The notes under the pieces: generated by a model | What the model was told of the DNA's origin: nothing | Databases searched by the model: none | What the model saw: the letters and a program-made list of their open reading frames with translations, nothing else | From: an uncultured Lachnospiraceae bacterium | Lineage (GTDB): Bacteria > Bacillota > Clostridia > Lachnospirales > Lachnospiraceae | DNA: 7,633 bases | Reading direction: 5' to 3' | NCBI GenBank assembly: GCA_934418055.1 | Contig: CAKRWX010000105.1 | Coordinates: 1 to 7,633, forward strand | In this document: piece by piece, positions 5,135 to 7,633 of the stretch | How the letters are laid out: every line of letters begins with the position of its first letter | Position numbering within the stretch: the stretch's first letter is position 1 | Program-made: the position numbers and the translations under genes

Positions 5135-6289
5135 ATGAGAATATTACGAATAAAAGTAAACGGACTTCCATTGTATAAGAATCCGTTTGACATTTCATTT
5201 TGTGCAGTTCAAAGGGTTCAAAATATTCATTTGAATTCAGTTTACAAGCTGTTTGGAAATATTTATGTGAATACTGTAGAAGCTTTTGCTGGAATTAATG
5301 CTTCTGGAAAAACCACTGCGCTTAAAGTTGTGTCGTATTCTAGTTTGCTTTTAGGAGCAGCACCTTTGAATGCGGAGTTTATTCCACAAATTTTAGGGGA
5401 GAATATAAAAACAGTATTTGACATTGATTTCTATGCTGATAATAAGATATTCCATCTTAAAAGTGAAATTATTAAAGAAAAGGATCAAGACGGGACATTT
5501 GTTGTGCGTATTGTTTCGGAGAAACTATGGATTAAGACTGCAACTAGTAAAATTAATAAATCGAATCTGCTTGATTTTACGGGGCTAAAACCGGTCAGGG
5601 TTCGTAATAACTCTGATGAGTATCTTCCAGATGATGTGAGCATTATGATTGCTGTTAATAAACAGATTCAGAATAAGTCAATGTTTGTGGATCTTGCTTT
5701 GTTTACAAATTTCAATCTATTCCTATCGGATGGAGAATCTGTTCCGACTGAAATCATTTCTTTGCTTGATCCAACGATTGAGTATATTACTGTTGAGAAT
5801 GTTAATGACAAGGTTATTACAAGATTGAAATTCTATGGACGGAAAGAGCTGGTTCTTTTTAATCCAACAGAACTTAATGTCTATCTTTCTTCTGGTACAG
5901 TAAAAGGCGTAAGAGTATTTTCGGATGCTGTGAGGGTATTGAAAAATGGTGGTTATTTAATTGTTGATGAAGTCGAGAATCATTTTAATAGAGAGCTGGT
6001 AGCTTCTTTGCTTAGACTCTTTACGAATAAACGAACAAATCCTAAAGGTGCGGTCATTATATTCTCTACACATTATCCTGAGTTGTTGGATGAGCTTGAG
6101 AGAAATGATTCTGTGTTTATAACAAGAAGTGATCATGGATTAACCGTCGATAATTTGAATGCCTTACTTAAGAGAAATGACATGAAAAAAAGCGAGGTAT
6201 ACCAGAGTAATTTCCTCGGTGGAACAGCACCTAAATACACATCATTGCTTGCACTACAAAAAAGCATTATAAAGAGCTTGGAGGAATAA
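5135..6289 (+). CDS. AAA15/AAA21-type ATPase, probable defence-module ATPase
   Basis: This is a 384-residue ATPase of the ABC/SMC-like AAA15 group (RloA/AbiLi-like; OLD and PARIS AriA are related). Motifs in order are an N-terminal strand with RILRIKVNG, Walker A GINASGKT (53-60; K59, T60) and an inserted helical/strand region of about 190 residues. Then come a signature-like LSSGT (251-255), Walker B YLIVDE (274-279; D278, catalytic E279) with the following ENHF, and a switch histidine in FSTHYPE (H313). All residues needed for ATP binding and hydrolysis are present. The short C-terminus carries no visible nuclease, so the effector should be separate. The start is fixed by GGAGG 6 nt upstream. 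The stop abuts the next ATG, indicating coupled translation. Composition is AT-rich compared with both flanks, a sign of transfer. The anti-phage role is inferred from family and operon; a DNA repair role is less likely. Confidence 0.85.
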   Translation: MRILRIKVNGLPLYKNPFDISFCAVQRVQNIHLNSVYKLFGNIYVNTVEAFAGINASGKTTALKVVSYSSLLLGAAPLNAEFIPQILGENIKTVFDIDFYADNKIFHLKSEIIKEKDQDGTFVVRIVSEKLWIKTATSKINKSNLLDFTGLKPVRVRNNSDEYLPDDVSIMIAVNKQIQNKSMFVDLALFTNFNLFLSDGESVPTEIISLLDPTIEYITVENVNDKVITRLKFYGRKELVLFNPTELNVYLSSGTVKGVRVFSDAVRVLKNGGYLIVDEVENHFNRELVASLLRLFTNKRTNPKGAVIIFSTHYPELLDELERNDSVFITRSDHGLTVDNLNALLKRNDMKKSEVYQSNFLGGTAPKYTSLLALQKSIIKSLEE

Positions 6290-6829
6290 ATGACAGTAAA
6301 TATTCCGAGTTCAAATCTGATAGCGTGCATTTGTGAGGGTGGGGCCGAAACCGCCATTATGGATATTTTGCTTGATAATGATTTGCTGATCTTTAATCGC
6401 GAGCAAATGATTGACGAAAGTGTTCTTCCTAGGACATCTGTTAAAGAATTTGAACGATGTTATTTGAGAAGGGCGTATGATCAGAAAATTCTTATTCTTC
6501 GAGTAATTGATTCGCGTAGAGAGGAATTTAATTTGAGTAAAGCATATCGTTGTCAAGTGGATGTGATTAATGTAATAACTGCTCCAGAAATAGAGATATT
6601 AATTATAACAAGCATGAAAAAGTATGATGAATATTGTCGATCAGGAACAAAAAAGCCCAGTGATTATTGCAAAAATGTATTAGGTATAAAGAATGTTAAA
6701 TCTCCAGCGTTCATAAAAGATTATTTTTCGGATTCGAGTTTTCTTGTTGACAGTATTAAGGAATATCATCGAGTTCATAAACAGAAAAACACAGAAGCAT
6801 CGATATATGATTTGATAAAAACTAAATAA
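6290..6829 (+). CDS. Small TOPRIM/RloB-like protein, putative effector partner of the ATPase
   Basis: This 179-residue protein is translated from an ATG directly after the ATPase stop; its GGAGG (6280-6284) lies inside the ATPase end. The N-terminal strand leads into CEGGAETAIMDILL, where E16, G17 and E20 resemble the EG..E/D start of TOPRIM and RloB/DUF4276-type domains. A second strand ends ILRVIDSRREEF with D73 where TOPRIM has DxD. A third block, APEIEILII (E99, E101), resembles the PxFExWLL motif of RloB-like proteins. The C-terminal half is helical and basic. By analogy with AbiLi/AbiLii, PARIS AriA/AriB and OLD it could be a metal-dependent nuclease held or triggered by the ATPase. It is shorter than AriB, and the second TOPRIM aspartate is not obvious (DSR rather than DxD), so the assignment is a motif-level inference. 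An unrelated fold is possible. Confidence 0.6.
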   Translation: MTVNIPSSNLIACICEGGAETAIMDILLDNDLLIFNREQMIDESVLPRTSVKEFERCYLRRAYDQKILILRVIDSRREEFNLSKAYRCQVDVINVITAPEIEILIITSMKKYDEYCRSGTKKPSDYCKNVLGIKNVKSPAFIKDYFSDSSFLVDSIKEYHRVHKQKNTEASIYDLIKTK

Positions 6830-6884
6830 TTATTGGGTTAAGGAAATACCCTACCTATAATAACCTGATACATAATCCGTTATA

Positions 6885-6940
6885 GCCTACTGGCGAACTG
6901 TGTAGAATCCCTACATGGTACGCTGGTGGGCTTCTTTTTT
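6885..6940 (+). terminator. Terminator hairpin downstream of the ATPase operon, first part of repeat copy 2
   Basis: GCCTACTGGCG (6885-6895) pairs with CGCTGGTGGGC (6921-6931) using G-U pairs. After an A-A mismatch, ACTGTGTAG (6897-6905) pairs with CTACATGGT (6911-6919) over AATCC. TTCTTTTTT follows. It lies 55 bp after the operon stop, with no other terminator in between. Confidence 0.8.
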
Positions 6941-6997
6941 GCCTCATCCCGCATGAACCACAGACAGCACCCCGGTATACTCCGAAGTGCAGTCGTG
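6885..6997 (+). repeat. Direct repeat copy 2 (3'-truncated double-hairpin element)
   Basis: It is homologous to 3612-3725 in the same orientation. Differences include C to T in the outer arm, C to A at the internal mismatch, one extra loop C, one fewer T, and a changed GTGTGAT/GTATACT segment. The right arm of hairpin 2 (TGTGG and ATGCGGG) is missing. A different arm, CCGGGGT (7004-7010), can pair with ACCCCGG (6969-6975). Confidence 0.85.
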
Positions 6998-7035
6998 CTA
7001 GTTCCGGGGTATCAACTTGCTATTTATTCTGCTAG

Positions 7036-7593
7036 ATGGTAAAATCAAAGAACACTGGGTATGATATCCTTTGCCCTGGTAGTATAGCTTCGGAAAGTAT
7101 TGATAATATTTGGAGCGTGTTGTTTACAACAGGATACTTAACGCAGGTTGGAATGACGGAACAGGGAGCATATAAGCTGATCATTCCAAATAAAGAAGTG
7201 CGGGAGGTGTACAAACTTCAGATACAGGACTGGTTTGATGAGAAACTGCGTGACAATACTAAACAGCTGACAGCTTTTTGGAATTCAATTGAAGAAAGAA
7301 AGACAGAGGCAATAGAACAGTATTTGAACCGAACCCTCAGCAATTCGATTAGTGTTTTTGATACGAAAGCACCAGAAAAAGAAAAGGAAAGTTCCTACCA
7401 CACACTTCTGGTAGGTCTGTTAACAGGAAATACAGACTGGGTGGTTAGGTCAAATGTGGAAGCCGGAGAGGGTTTTGCTGATATTATTGTTGAACCGGAA
7501 GACCCAGATGCAGGTATCATCTTCGAGCTTAAATATTCAAAGGTATTTTTTGAGGACAGCTATATAGATTGTAACGAAAATAAAATGAGATAA
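7036..7593 (+). pseudogene. C-terminal fragment of an AAA-ATPase_like / PDDEXK_9 protein
   Basis: Full-length members have about 500-550 residues: an N-terminal P-loop AAA-ATPase_like domain and a C-terminal PD-(D/E)XK nuclease-like domain. Here only the later part exists. Recognisable sequence starts at NIWSVLFTTGYLTQVG, passes through YKLIIPNKEVREVYKLQIQDWF, and reaches the nuclease motifs GFADIIVEPED (catalytic-type D) and IIFELKYSK (E-x-K). The first 20 or so residues from ATG 7036 do not look native, and there is no ribosome binding site. After KVF the family sequence stops abruptly (about 7550) and a short unrelated tail ends at 7591-7593, so both ends are lost. The Walker motifs are absent. 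Its role in intact form is not well established; such genes are abundant and repeatedly degraded in gut clostridia and Bacteroidetes. Confidence 0.75.
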
Positions 7594-7598
7594 TAGAA

Positions 7599-7633
7599 AT
7601 GGAGCGTAAGAAAAATGAATTTATCAAAAATAC
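7599..7633 (+). CDS. Possible start of a downstream gene, cut by the window end
   Basis: Two starts are possible. ATG 7615 has GGAG (7601-7604) 10 nt upstream. ATG 7599, in another frame, opens MERKKNEFIKN but has no clear ribosome binding site. Fewer than 12 codons are visible, so neither can be confirmed. Confidence 0.2.
   Translation, partial: MERKKNEFIKN

Noticed and set aside
6831..6884. Independent terminator or small gene right after the ATPase operon
   Set aside because: Only a 4-bp GGGT/ACCC pair without a T-run is visible; the hairpin at 6885-6940 is the convincing terminator.
1..7633. tRNA, rRNA or known riboswitch
   Set aside because: No cloverleaf, rRNA-like conserved block or recognisable riboswitch core was seen on either strand by eye.

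Overview
The window looks like an accessory, recombination-scarred region from a gut clostridium, most likely Lachnospiraceae. This rests on strong GGAGG ribosome binding sites and on the character of the IS66-type transposase proteins, the PD-(D/E)XK 'transposase-like' gene and the bacterial Ig-like/cell-wall-repeat remnant. The taxon is an inference from protein style, not from a marker gene. Only three coding regions look complete or meant to be expressed as they stand: the IS66 tnpA reading frame (itself altered) and a two-gene ATPase operon. Most of the rest is truncated, frameshifted or fused.

Layout. 1-306 is the C-terminal end of a coiled-coil protein, closed by a strong intrinsic terminator (312-356). 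From about 433 an IS66-family element begins with a GTAAGCGC end, a dyad leader and tnpA. It carries a large internal deletion that removed all of tnpB and the N-terminus of tnpC. A T_TTA_AAA slippery heptamer at 930-936 lies where the tnpA frame overlaps the remaining tnpC frame. No right end was found. 2340-2585 is an unrecognised reading frame in the same frame as tnpC, directly after its stop. 2724-3580 is a PD-(D/E)XK (PDDEXK_2/Rpn-type) gene broken by a deletion plus frameshift near 2950-2970.

3612-3742 holds two consecutive terminator-like hairpins. About 110 bp of this block recurs in direct orientation at 6885-6997, with sequence differences that preserve the first hairpin. Between the copies lie a GC-richer remnant of a Big_2/cell-wall-repeat surface protein (3746-about 4607), small scraps, and a clearly AT-rich block (about 4690-6880). 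That block holds the most interesting content: an AAA15-type ATPase (5135-6289) whose stop abuts the start of a small protein (6290-6829) with TOPRIM/RloB-like motifs. It has its own promoter-like sequence overlapped by a dyad and preceded by direct repeats. The arrangement resembles two-gene ATPase plus TOPRIM anti-phage modules (AbiL/RloAB, PARIS, OLD-like), but the small partner is compact and divergent. I regard it as the best candidate here for a new or poorly described defence system.

After the second hairpin copy, 7036-7593 is the C-terminal piece of an AAA-ATPase_like/PDDEXK_9 protein. It keeps its nuclease motifs but lacks the ATPase half and the extreme C-terminus. The last bases may start another gene.
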